DNA of 64,000 nucleotides. Origin: Companilactobacillus alimentarius DSM 20249 (GTDB lineage: Bacteria > Bacillota > Bacilli > Lactobacillales > Lactobacillaceae). Shown in pieces: positions 8,318 to 15,915 of the stretch. Each line of letters begins with the position of its first letter. Positions within the stretch are counted from its first letter, which is position 1. A program made the position numbers and the translations under genes. Below the pieces are notes generated by a model. That model was not told the origin of the DNA and ran no database searches. It saw only the letters and a list, made by a program, of their open reading frames with translations. The stretch is taken from contig NZ_CP018867.1 of NCBI RefSeq assembly GCF_002849895.1, forward strand, positions 2,108,001-2,172,000. Direction: 5' to 3'.

Positions 8318-9202
8318 CTATTGTGTAACGGATGTTGCAAATTCGGGTTCATTTGTCACATTGTTTTCGGCATCATTTTGATTTAAATGAATATTAGAAC
8401 TTTGTGCCCATTCGTTAGTTGAAACTTGATAGAAGGTATGACCGTATTTATTTTGAACCATTTGACCAATCTTCCAGTTAGTGCCATTTTGCAACTGACG
8501 ATCTGAGAAAGAATCCATTGAAGTATCATACAAATCGGCAGGACCATCAACGACAGTACCAACTAGTGGCTGTTGTTGAGTTTGCGTATCAGTTGTCGCT
8601 GTATTATTCGTTGTAGTTGCAGATGTACTTTGAGTAGCATTTACTGGCTCAGTAACTTGAATATTCAAGTCGTTAGCAGCGACCCACTCGTTAGTAGCAA
8701 CTTGCAAATAAACGTTGCCATTAATATTAATTGAAGCACCTAATTTCCAAGAAGTACCAGCTGGTAATGTGACACCAGTAATTGCCTGACCTTGACTGTT
8801 AACCACAGCAGAAGCCCACTTTGTCGTTCCAATCTTTGTTGCATTGACATCAATTTGGTTGCTTGTATCAGAACTAAGATTAGTTACTTGATGGTTGGCA
8901 TTGCTGATATCAATACTGTCAGCAGCAATCCATTCATTAGTAGCAACTTGATAATAAGTGATGCCATTAATTTGAGTTGAAGGACCAAGTTTCCAAGAGC
9001 TGAAGTTGGGAAGGTAAGTACTTGTAATAGTCTGACCTTGGTTATTCACTAGAATACCGCTGCCACGACGAACAGTACCAACTAACCCGCTTTGTTGTGT
9101 AGTTTCTGCCGCACTTACGTCTTGAGGCGACAAATTAGACAGAACAGTTGGGGCAATCAATAGAGCAAGTGCTGAGCCGATTAAAGCTTTATTCCTTTTC
9201 AT
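8318..9202 (-). CDS. surface protein with three SLAP repeats
   Basis: A secreted protein of about 294 aa: Sec signal peptide (MKRNKALIGSALALLIAP..., cleavage near VSA-AE) and three SLAP repeats with the YY.V.TNEW signature, with a Thr/Gln-rich linker before the third. Like the protein at 4946-6241 it lacks an enzymatic domain and ends in a conserved tail (EPEFATSVTQ). ATG 9202 is chosen because AGGAGG (plus-strand complement 9210-9215) lies 7 nt away; ATG 9205 is also possible. The two proteins are probably paralogues. Confidence 0.85.
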   Translation of the reverse strand: MKRNKALIGSALALLIAPTVLSNLSPQDVSAAETTQQSGLVGTVRRGSGILVNNQGQTITSTYLPNFSSWKLGPSTQINGITYYQVATNEWIAADSIDISNANHQVTNLSSDTSNQIDVNATKIGTTKWASAVVNSQGQAITGVTLPAGTSWKLGASININGNVYLQVATNEWVAANDLNIQVTEPVNATQSTSATTTNNTATTDTQTQQQPLVGTVVDGPADLYDTSMDSFSDRQLQNGTNWKIGQMVQNKYGHTFYQVSTNEWAQSSNIHLNQNDAENNVTNEPEFATSVTQ

Positions 9203-9362
9203 CATTAAACCTCCTCGTCTTACTTTGCGGTTCACATTAAACCTATAACTCAAAGAGATTTTAATCAATAAGTCTTAAGAACAGTTAACAGAAACGTTAC
9301 AAATTCTTTAGAATTTCAGCAAATAAGTAAGATTATTTTACAAATAAATGAATTTATGAACT

Positions 9363-9405
9363 AAAAAAACCTTCGCTAACCAAATTTGATTAGTGGAGGT
9401 TTTTA
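9363..9405 (-). terminator. rho-independent terminator
   Basis: A 12-bp stem (AACCTTCGCTAA 9368-9379 / TTAGTGGAGGTT 9390-9401, with G.T pairs), with the T7 run on the minus strand. It ends the lipoprotein gene at 9415-10338. Confidence 0.85.
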
Positions 9406-9414
9406 CTTTTTTAG

Positions 9415-10338
9415 TTATTGAATTTTACCGTCAGATTGACGAACAGTGGAACGACCATCTTTAGCGGCGTTTTTGATAGCACGAACAATATCATTGTCAC
9501 TCCAAGCGTCAACGTTCTTGACACCGTCGCTAGTTAATTGTTGTCTAGCTTTAGCAATGTCATCGTCAGTGATCGTCTTGCCATCGACTTCTTTCTTTTC
9601 GACGTCGAAGTCACCATTGGCGGCAGGATTATTGCTTTGATCACTTGAAGAAGAGTCAGAATTATTATTACTATCAGTTGTTGCTGAACTGTCACTACTA
9701 TTGGTATCAGTTGTACTGTTATCAGTACTATTAGACTCATTATTATCAGTAGTAGAAGAACTATCCGTATCACTAGGCAATGAATCTAACAATGATTTAG
9801 CTTGAGTATAAAGGTCAGAATAGTATTTTCCCTTAATACCCTTGAAGTTGGTTACCTGTTCTAATAATACCTTGGCTTGACCATTAGCATTATTTTTGCT
9901 TAATTGTTTGGCATTTTTAATATCAGCCTTGAAATTACTGCGATTGAGCTGAATATCCTTAATTTGTGCTAAAAGCGTTTTGGCACGTGAGACCATCTTT
10001 TTATTACCGTTGTCTTGTTTCTTAACAGTCTTCAAAGCTGATTTAGCAGCATTGAATTCTCGATGGTTCATCAATTTCTTAGCCTTGATTAAGTTTTGAG
10101 CCTGAATCTTAGAATCATGAGCTTTGTCAGTCTTTTTAGCTTTGCTTGCAGAAGTGAAGTGATCAACAGCCTTTGAATACTTCTTGTCAGTTACGGCATC
10201 ATTCCCCTTAGTCATTTCCGTCTTATAAGTAGCATTACTGTTGTCAGTACTTGTAGACTTTGACGAAGAGCTGTTGTTACTGCAGCCAGCTAGCAATAGA
10301 GCCACCCCAGTCGTTGCTAGTAATAAAGCTTTTTTCAT
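9415..10338 (-). CDS. lipoprotein with helical repeat region and Ser/Asp linker
   Basis: A 307-aa lipoprotein with a lipobox (LLAGC). Residues about 30-175 are Lys/Ala-rich helices with TPR-like character, followed by a low-complexity Ser/Thr/Asp/Asn linker and a conserved C-terminal block (VDGKTITDDDIAKARQQL...). ATG 10338 has GGAGG 8 nt upstream; the ATG 11 codons earlier is unsupported. Similar lipoproteins are common in lactobacilli and their role is unknown. It has its own terminator and appears monocistronic. Confidence 0.8.
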   Translation of the reverse strand: MKKALLLATTGVALLLAGCSNNSSSSKSTSTDNSNATYKTEMTKGNDAVTDKKYSKAVDHFTSASKAKKTDKAHDSKIQAQNLIKAKKLMNHREFNAAKSALKTVKKQDNGNKKMVSRAKTLLAQIKDIQLNRSNFKADIKNAKQLSKNNANGQAKVLLEQVTNFKGIKGKYYSDLYTQAKSLLDSLPSDTDSSSTTDNNESNSTDNSTTDTNSSDSSATTDSNNNSDSSSSDQSNNPAANGDFDVEKKEVDGKTITDDDIAKARQQLTSDGVKNVDAWSDNDIVRAIKNAAKDGRSTVRQSDGKIQ

Positions 10339-10497
10339 GTTTAAAATCCTCCATATAAGTGCTGGTAGCATTATAACATGTTCAAAAAATTTACGAGAAA
10401 TATTTCCGTTTTGGATACTTTCAAACGTTACTATTTGTGTAAGTTACTTGAAGCCGGCTGATAAGTTCTTACAAAATAAAATTAAGAGGTAATCATA

Positions 10498-10701
10498 ATG
10501 TGGAAGAAAACATCTATTATCGTAACAATGGCTAATGATAATTATCCAAATGGCAAGCGAGCAAAAACTTTTAATAATATAGTAGAAAAACCAACTGAAG
10601 AACAAATTGCACTGTTCACTCAAGGACTTCTAATGCTATCTGACGGCGATTTACTTTATGGAACAGAAGTAATCAAACACAACACACTAGACGTTAAATA
10701 A
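10498..10701 (+). CDS. DUF1659-type small protein
   Basis: A 67-aa protein matching the DUF1659 pattern: a short beta-rich start, then 'PTEEQIALFTQGLLML' at the family's helix. In Firmicutes DUF1659 genes usually precede DUF2922 genes, as here, with a 13-bp gap. The function of the pair is unknown. SD AAGAGG (10484-10489) precedes ATG 10498. Confidence 0.75.
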   Translation: MWKKTSIIVTMANDNYPNGKRAKTFNNIVEKPTEEQIALFTQGLLMLSDGDLLYGTEVIKHNTLDVK

Positions 10702-10714
10702 AAGGGGATAAATT

Positions 10715-10957
10715 ATGAAAAGATTACAATTGAAATTTAAGACAGCAGATGGTCATAATAAGAACTTAGTTTTGGACTATGTTAAAACGGACTTAGATCC
10801 AGCAACCGTAAAAAGCGCCATGGAAAAAATCAGTGCCAGTAAATTATTTGAAAAAAGTACTGTGCAACTTTATCAAGAAGTATCTAGTGCCAAATATGTT
10901 GAACGGATTGAAAGCCAAGTATTCGAAGCCCTTTCAACTACTGATAAAAATTATTAA
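10715..10957 (+). CDS. DUF2922-type small protein
   Basis: An 80-aa protein with the DUF2922 pattern: a beta hairpin carrying 'LKFKTADGHNKNLVL', then 'DLDPATVKSAMEKISASKLF', then two strands. SD AAAGGGG lies before the ATG. It is the second gene of a two-gene operon with the DUF1659 protein and is closed by a strong terminator. No function is assigned. Confidence 0.78.
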   Translation: MKRLQLKFKTADGHNKNLVLDYVKTDLDPATVKSAMEKISASKLFEKSTVQLYQEVSSAKYVERIESQVFEALSTTDKNY

Positions 10958-10978
10958 AATATTTAAGGTATAAACCTT

Positions 10979-11021
10979 GAGCCTGCGTCTTATTTAGAAT
11001 AGAATAAGAGTAGGCTCTTTT
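10979..11021 (+). terminator. rho-independent terminator
   Basis: A long stem (GAGCCTGCGTCTTATT / AATAAGAGTAGGCTC, 10979-11017) followed by TTTT. It ends the DUF1659-DUF2922 operon. Confidence 0.85.
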
Positions 11022-11123
11022 GGGTTATTGAAATTTGTGATGTCAATACTTAAAACATTAAATGCATAATATTTAGTCATTTTCTCTTGAAAAATGTTGA
11101 ATTGAGTGCTTTTCTGCAATAAA

Positions 11124-11215
11124 TGTTACAAAACTGTGATATTTAATACAGAAGTGTTACAAAAGTAGGGACTTTTTAAATTTCAGTTGATTCACAAGCC
11201 GTTGTTTCATATAAT
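11124..11215 (+). promoter_or_regulatory. S-layer gene promoter with upstream TGTTACAAAA repeats
   Basis: TTGATT (11187-11192), a 17-bp spacer and a perfect TATAAT (11210-11215). Two identical TGTTACAAAA repeats start 31 bp apart (11124 and 11155), about three helical turns, and may bind an activator. Confidence 0.7.
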
Positions 11216-11223
11216 GGTTGTCA

Positions 11224-11238
11224 GTGGGATAGCCCCAC
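11224..11238 (+). other. 5'-end mRNA hairpin of the S-layer transcript
   Basis: GTGGG (11224-11228) / CCCAC (11234-11238) starts only a few nt after the predicted start site (about 11222). A hairpin at the extreme 5' end commonly stabilises long-lived mRNAs. The role is inferred. Confidence 0.45.
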
Positions 11239-11283
11239 GACAATTAAAATAATAAATTCTTGTAGTCCAGGGGAGGATTAACA

Positions 11284-12756
11284 TTGAAAAAATCTATTAA
11301 ATACGCAGGAATCGCTGCTGCTACACTTCTAGCTGTTGCACCAGTTGCTGCTCCTGTTGTTTCAAGTGCTTCAGAAACTACTGTACAAGCTGCAGATGCA
11401 AGTTATACAAATAACACAGATGCAAATGCTTGGTTAGGCCAATTTGCTGATAAAACATTTGCTACTGGTGCTGATATTCCAACAACTAGCTTAACAACTG
11501 GTAATAACCTATCATTGTCAGCCGCAACATTTGCTGGTGATCCATTGATTGCTAGTTCAAAGGTAAGTAATCCAGTAGAAAGCAACTCATTTGCTGGTGC
11601 AACTGATACAAAGATTACTTCAGTACAAGCATATGCTATTGATGAAAACGGTAATGTTGCAAGTAATGCAATGTCAACTTCAGATATCAATACAAGATTG
11701 TCAAACCAATTAGGTGGCGGTGTTCAAATTCAGTTTGGATACTCATACAAGACATCATCTGATGCAGCTGCTGTAACAGGTACAAAGACAATCAACTTTA
11801 AGTATGCTAAGGCTGCCGCTACAACATCAGTTACAAAAGCTGCTGCTACATACACAACACCAATCAGTGTTGAAGCTGGTTCAAAGGCTGCCAATACACA
11901 ATTACAAAGTTCATTAAATCTTTCATTGAAAGACCAAAATGCTAAGGAATTAGTTGGTAATACTGATGAAGTTGCATCAGTAACACCAACTGCTAACTAC
12001 TTTAAAACACTTAAGGGTGCTGAAAATTCAACAAACACAACTGGCGATGCTGTATTAACAGATGGTTTATTTAAAGCTAATACTACATATTACCAACGTG
12101 TTACTCTTACATCAACAAAGAGTAGTGCTTTAGATAATTACTTGACAGCACAAGAATCAAACGCTGATGGTTCATATACTATTAATGGTGTTTCATATGC
12201 AAACACAAATAATGGTTATATTGCTGCAGGTGACACAAACAATGGTGCTTCAGTGACATTTGTTCGTGAAATCAATGTTGGCTCTACAGAAGCCGCAGGT
12301 TGGACAACTTCAGATATTGATGGAGTAGTTACAACAAAGAGTGACAACTCATTCTATACTTTGAAGAATGATGATAATGTTACTGTTTCAAACCGTGGTT
12401 TGGGCGCAAACACAGCATGGTTGACAGACAAGGTTCGTACAAATGCTAACGGTGACAAACAATACCGTGTTGCTACTGGCGAATGGATCGACGCTAACAA
12501 CGTAACATATGCTAAGAAGGGTGAAAACACAGGTCTTCAAAACATTAAGACTGTTTCTGGCGTTGCTACTTTGACAAAATCAAAGGGCTATGTTATGACA
12601 TTGTTCGGTGACAATGGCGAAGCTCGTAACTTGAGTCTTGCTTCACCATCAGCATGGAGAGTTGACAGAACAGCTACTGATGCTAATGGAAATACATACT
12701 ACCGTGTTGCTACTAACCAATGGTTACAAGCCGGTGAAGGTGTTTCATACAAGTAA
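11284..12756 (+). CDS. S-layer-type protein with two C-terminal SLAP repeats
   Basis: A secreted 490-aa protein. The signal peptide (MKKSIKYAGIAAATLLAVAP...) cleaves near VQA-AD. Residues 35-375 form an Ala/Thr/Ser/Asn-rich region, and two SLAP repeats occupy about residues 380-490 (YRVATGEWID, YRVATNQWLQ). The start is TTG 11284, with AGGGGAGG at 11269-11276, 8 nt away. Highly biased codons (GCT, ACA, GGT, AAC), an excellent promoter, a 5' hairpin and a strong terminator mark it as among the most expressed genes here. N-terminal crystallisation region plus C-terminal wall-binding SLAP repeats is the layout of many lactobacillar S-layer proteins. It could instead be an abundant S-layer-associated protein. 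Confidence 0.85.
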   Translation: MKKSIKYAGIAAATLLAVAPVAAPVVSSASETTVQAADASYTNNTDANAWLGQFADKTFATGADIPTTSLTTGNNLSLSAATFAGDPLIASSKVSNPVESNSFAGATDTKITSVQAYAIDENGNVASNAMSTSDINTRLSNQLGGGVQIQFGYSYKTSSDAAAVTGTKTINFKYAKAAATTSVTKAAATYTTPISVEAGSKAANTQLQSSLNLSLKDQNAKELVGNTDEVASVTPTANYFKTLKGAENSTNTTGDAVLTDGLFKANTTYYQRVTLTSTKSSALDNYLTAQESNADGSYTINGVSYANTNNGYIAAGDTNNGASVTFVREINVGSTEAAGWTTSDIDGVVTTKSDNSFYTLKNDDNVTVSNRGLGANTAWLTDKVRTNANGDKQYRVATGEWIDANNVTYAKKGENTGLQNIKTVSGVATLTKSKGYVMTLFGDNGEARNLSLASPSAWRVDRTATDANGNTYYRVATNQWLQAGEGVSYK

Positions 12757-12778
12757 TTTCTAATTACTGAAATCAAAG

Positions 12779-12805
12779 GACTCGCGTAAGCGAGTCTTTT
12801 TTTTT
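12779..12805 (+). terminator. rho-independent terminator of the S-layer gene
   Basis: GACTCGC (12779-12785), GTAA loop, GCGAGTC (12790-12796), then a T9 run. Confidence 0.95.
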
Positions 12806-12833
12806 GCTTTTTTTAGAATATGAAATTTAAAAA

Positions 12834-12865
12834 TCAAAAAAGAGACCATTAACTTCATGGTCTCT
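12834..12865 (-). terminator. minus-strand terminator without an upstream gene
   Basis: Stem AGAGACCAT (12841-12849) / ATGGTCTCT (12857-12865), with the T-run on the minus strand. No minus-strand gene lies upstream, so it may end a small RNA from the gap or simply block antisense reading into the S-layer gene. Confidence 0.65.
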
Positions 12866-13313
12866 ACCGCTTTGATATATTTAAATTATGAATTTTTGTT
12901 TTAAAAATTTAATCTTTAAAAATCTTATTAATTCCACCCTACAAAACATTTAATGATTTGATTTTCAAAACAATCTTCTATTTAAACATAAAATATTATT
13001 AATATTATAGAAAACTTTCAATTCTTATGGAGGTGATTAAGAAAAATAACCATGTAAGGGAGCATGACCATATTATTCTTGCGAAAAGATAATCATTTTC
13101 TATAGATTTATCTTAGTATATAAGATTATATTTTAGTGTGGTTTGTCATAAAGTATGCGATTCTTATCATAATCAAATATTTAATAAGTGTTTTTTAGAT
13201 GAAAATAATTTAGTCTAGATTATACTCTTTCAAATAATATCCATTGGTAATGATTCTATAGAATAAATAATTCTAAAGTTTCTCTCAATTAACCTTGATA
13301 AGGTAGAAAAGAC
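12866..13313. other. 450-bp AT-rich gap
   Basis: No gene of convincing quality. A near-perfect anti-16S match (GGAGGTGATT, about 13030) is followed by no usable start; the overlapping 21-codon ATG frame has no SD of its own. The region must hold the promoter of the substrate-binding gene and perhaps a minus-strand RNA ending at 12834. Confidence 0.4.
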
Positions 13314-13362
13314 AACTCCCTTTACGTTATTATGAAAAGTGAATAATAACGTAAAGGGAGTT
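13314..13362 (+). promoter_or_regulatory. perfect 20-bp hairpin sequestering the SD
   Basis: Arms 13314-13333 and 13343-13362 are exact reverse complements, with a 9-nt loop (13334-13342). The SD GGGAG of the next gene (13356-13360) lies inside the 3' arm, and the T-rich stretch 13361-13366 follows. It can act as a terminator or as a translation lock. Confidence 0.8.
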
Positions 13363-13368
13363 TTTATA

Positions 13369-14337
13369 TTGAAGATCTTAAAGAAAATAAGTATCTTTTT
13401 AGCAGTTTGTCTCTTAGTTCTTAGTTCATTTTCATTTATTGGAATTAAGAAGGTCTCGGCTGCCGATACTGACAGTAATAGTCAAGTGCAGTATACGATT
13501 GGAACAACTAAGAATGTTCCCTCTGCAATTGCTGCTATGGGTAAGAATTTAAATAGTTATAGTAAGAGTAATTTAAGTGCCGATGTGAAAGCCTATGACT
13601 CAACTAAGGATTTGAATAATGCGATTGAATCTGGAACTGTCAATGCAGCTGTAACTGATTTGGTTAATTATGCTGCTTTGTCAAAGAAACACTCCAATTG
13701 GAAGATTGCAGGAACAATGCCTGGTTATTATGGACTTGTTGCTAATAAGAAATATAAGAGCGTTAAGAAATTAAAACATAAAACAATTGCTGTAGATAAG
13801 AGCAATTATTCAAGATTTTATTTGAAGAAAGCTCTAAAGAAAAATAAATTGAAGTTATCCAATGTAAAATTAAAACAAATTGATTCTGAGGCCGATCGTG
13901 TCAGTGCCTTAAAGGATGGCAGTGTAGATGCTGCTGTTTTACAAGATCCATCTATCAGTGAAGCTAAGGCTAATGGTGACAAGGTTGTCAACAAAGATAA
14001 GATTAAAGCTGATAACGGTAATGTTTTAATTATTAATAATGATTATGCCAAAAAGAATGCATCAAATACTAATATTCTTTGTACCGTTATTAATGAACAG
14101 ATTAGAACTATTAACAAGAGTGATTCATATATGTTAACTAATAATTCATTCTCAGAATACGATGTCAGTGGTAAGGCTGTACAAAAGTTGAACGCTATGA
14201 CTGTTAGTTTTAAGAAAATGCATCGAGTAAAGAAATCTGATTTTAAGAAAGCCTTTAAGTATGCTAAGCAACAAAAGCTCTACAAGGGCAAGATTAGCTA
14301 TAATAAATCAACGATTTCAGTTAAAGGTATTAAGTAA
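13369..14337 (+). CDS. SsuA/NMT1-like substrate-binding protein
   Basis: A secreted protein of about 322 aa: signal peptide (KILKKISIFLAVCLLVLSS..., cleavage near VSA-AD) and a type-2 periplasmic-binding fold. The core resembles SsuA/ThiY proteins: YTIGTTKN, a middle block AAVTDLVNYAAL, GYYGLVANKKYKSVKKLKHKTIAV and GSVDAAVLQDPS. There is no lipobox, and it is very Lys-rich. TTG 13369 is chosen because GGGAG lies 8 nt upstream; GTG 13339 lies in the hairpin loop and arm. No ABC permease or ATPase adjoins it, so it is an orphan binding protein. The ligand is unknown. Confidence 0.72.
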   Translation: MKILKKISIFLAVCLLVLSSFSFIGIKKVSAADTDSNSQVQYTIGTTKNVPSAIAAMGKNLNSYSKSNLSADVKAYDSTKDLNNAIESGTVNAAVTDLVNYAALSKKHSNWKIAGTMPGYYGLVANKKYKSVKKLKHKTIAVDKSNYSRFYLKKALKKNKLKLSNVKLKQIDSEADRVSALKDGSVDAAVLQDPSISEAKANGDKVVNKDKIKADNGNVLIINNDYAKKNASNTNILCTVINEQIRTINKSDSYMLTNNSFSEYDVSGKAVQKLNAMTVSFKKMHRVKKSDFKKAFKYAKQQKLYKGKISYNKSTISVKGIK

Positions 14338-14345
14338 TTCAAAAA

Positions 14346-14375
14346 AAGTTCATCAAAAGGCGATGGACTTTTTTT
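14346..14375 (+). terminator. rho-independent terminator
   Basis: AAGTTCATC (14346-14354) / GATGGACTT (14362-14370), then a T7 run. Confidence 0.88.
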
Positions 14376-14431
14376 GTACCCAAAATTAATGGTAAAATAT
14401 TCCTATTATCAATTGATTTGAGGAAAGACTA

Positions 14432-15451
14432 TTGAAGAACAAGAGATTAATATATGTGGATACGATTAGAGTTTTTGCCATGTTATTAGTGGTCTTAGCG
14501 CATTCCTGTGCTGACGACTTAATAAATCGACAAGCAACTTTAAAATGGGGTATGGTCAATTCCTTGGTGACAATCACTGAGGTTGCTGTGCCACTATTCT
14601 TTATGATTAGTGGTGCAATGATTTTGAATAGTTCTAAGACATATAATTTAAAATATTTATTTGCGCATCGCTTAGTGAGAGTGGTTGTCCCATTTCTGGC
14701 ATGGTCTGTGATTTCGGCTTATCTAGCTCGAGTTATGACTGGTCCAGTTGACATGAGAGACTTCACTAATACCCTGTTGATGATGTATCATAAACCAGTT
14801 TTGATAGCTTATTGGTTCATGTATCCTTTGATTGCTCTGTATCTTTTATCCCCATTTTTAAAAGCAATTGCGGACAAAATTGATGATAAAATGCTAATCT
14901 ATCTATTAATTCTTTGGGTTGTAATTGACATTGCTTTACCAACTTTAACAACTAATACTCCCAAGAATATCGGTGTCTATTTCAATTCTTTTGGCTTAGG
15001 TCGAGTTGTTGTATCAAAAGATGTAGGTTACTTCTTTATTGGATATCGAATATCTAAAATTGATAGACATAATTTGAAACTAAGTATGAATATTTGGGCG
15101 ATGGTCTTGTTAATGGCAGTCAATATTTTAATTAGTTTTGTCAGTTTGAATAAGAATTTTCAATTCTTAAATGTTATTTCGAGCATTAACGTTCCAATTA
15201 TTGCGGCATTGATCTATATGTTGTTTAAGCGTTATGAGCCCAAATATACCAAAGGTTTTTCCCGAGTAATCGAAGTAATAGCGCCGTTAACGTATGGTGT
15301 TTATCTAGTGCACGGATTGGCGATTCAATTGGTTAACAAATATTACATCAATGCAAATTTCCTATACGTATGGGTATTAGCAACTTTATTATCGATCGTA
15401 ATAATTTTGATTCTAAGCAAGATACCAATAGTGAATAGAATTTTGACATGA
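14432..15451 (+). CDS. membrane acyltransferase, acyltransferase-3 family
   Basis: A 339-aa protein with about 10 membrane segments. The family's opening signature is clear: YVDTIRVFAMLLVVLAHS carries the conserved Arg and catalytic-site His (residues about 8-25). Members acylate extracytoplasmic sugars such as wall polysaccharide, teichoic acid or peptidoglycan. TTG 14432 follows GAGGAAAG at proper spacing. It is monocistronic with a terminator and lies among surface-protein genes, consistent with a cell-envelope substrate. The acyl group and acceptor are unknown. Confidence 0.85.
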   Translation: MKNKRLIYVDTIRVFAMLLVVLAHSCADDLINRQATLKWGMVNSLVTITEVAVPLFFMISGAMILNSSKTYNLKYLFAHRLVRVVVPFLAWSVISAYLARVMTGPVDMRDFTNTLLMMYHKPVLIAYWFMYPLIALYLLSPFLKAIADKIDDKMLIYLLILWVVIDIALPTLTTNTPKNIGVYFNSFGLGRVVVSKDVGYFFIGYRISKIDRHNLKLSMNIWAMVLLMAVNILISFVSLNKNFQFLNVISSINVPIIAALIYMLFKRYEPKYTKGFSRVIEVIAPLTYGVYLVHGLAIQLVNKYYINANFLYVWVLATLLSIVIILILSKIPIVNRILT

Positions 15452-15473
15452 GGATACCAAAAAAAGTTAAATT

Positions 15474-15498
15474 GACCCGTATTGCGGGTCTTTTTTTT
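15474..15498 (+). terminator. rho-independent terminator
   Basis: GACCCG (15474-15479) / CGGGTC (15485-15490), then a T8-9 run. Confidence 0.92.
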
Positions 15499-15548
15499 AT
15501 CTGATAATGTATAATATAACTAACATGAAGTTAAAAGGTGGTATTACA

Positions 15549-15788
15549 ATGCTTGAAAAAGTAAATGGAATTGTTAAAGTAACGCAAGATGATCGTTACG
15601 TAGTCTTCTTGTTTGATAATTTTGAGGTCAATCGCAAGATGCTTCAAGATAAATATGTCAAAGGTCAAACCGCTTGGTATACTGATGCCAAAGGAACTGG
15701 CGACGATGGCAAGTCTTTTTATCGCATTGCAGAAGATGGTGAATGGATCGAAGCCGAATACGTCGATTTCATTCCAACCGAAGACTAA
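15549..15788 (+). CDS. lone SLAP-like domain protein without signal peptide
   Basis: A 79-aa protein whose body (FEVNRKMLQDKYVKGQTAWY, FYRIAEDGEWIEAEYVDF) follows the SLAP repeat pattern, yet it has neither a signal peptide nor a second domain. ATG 15549 follows AAAAGGTGG; a perfect TATAAT lies at 15510-15515. It directly precedes the SLAP-containing glucosaminidase. It may be a cytoplasmic decoy or chaperone, a non-classically exported protein, or a fold that only resembles SLAP. Confidence 0.7.
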   Translation: MLEKVNGIVKVTQDDRYVVFLFDNFEVNRKMLQDKYVKGQTAWYTDAKGTGDDGKSFYRIAEDGEWIEAEYVDFIPTED

Positions 15789-15915
15789 TGTTACCAGAGA
15801 TTTAAATAGTAAAAAAAGTTTAAAAATATCCAAATTTCTTAAGGTTTTATTGTTTGTCTTCCGATTAAATAGTAGTCTAGGCGTAAATAGACAGGAATTT
15901 GGGAGGAGACAAATT

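Noticed and set aside
13028..13093. 21-codon frame containing a perfect anti-16S sequence
   Set aside because: The SD-like GGAGGTGATT lies inside the frame, not before it, and no start follows at a usable distance.
15613..15915. N-terminal extension of the GH73 autolysin by about 100 residues
   Set aside because: The frame is open but overlaps the preceding gene in another frame, lacks an SD, and the signal peptide starts at 15916 directly after GGGAGGAG.
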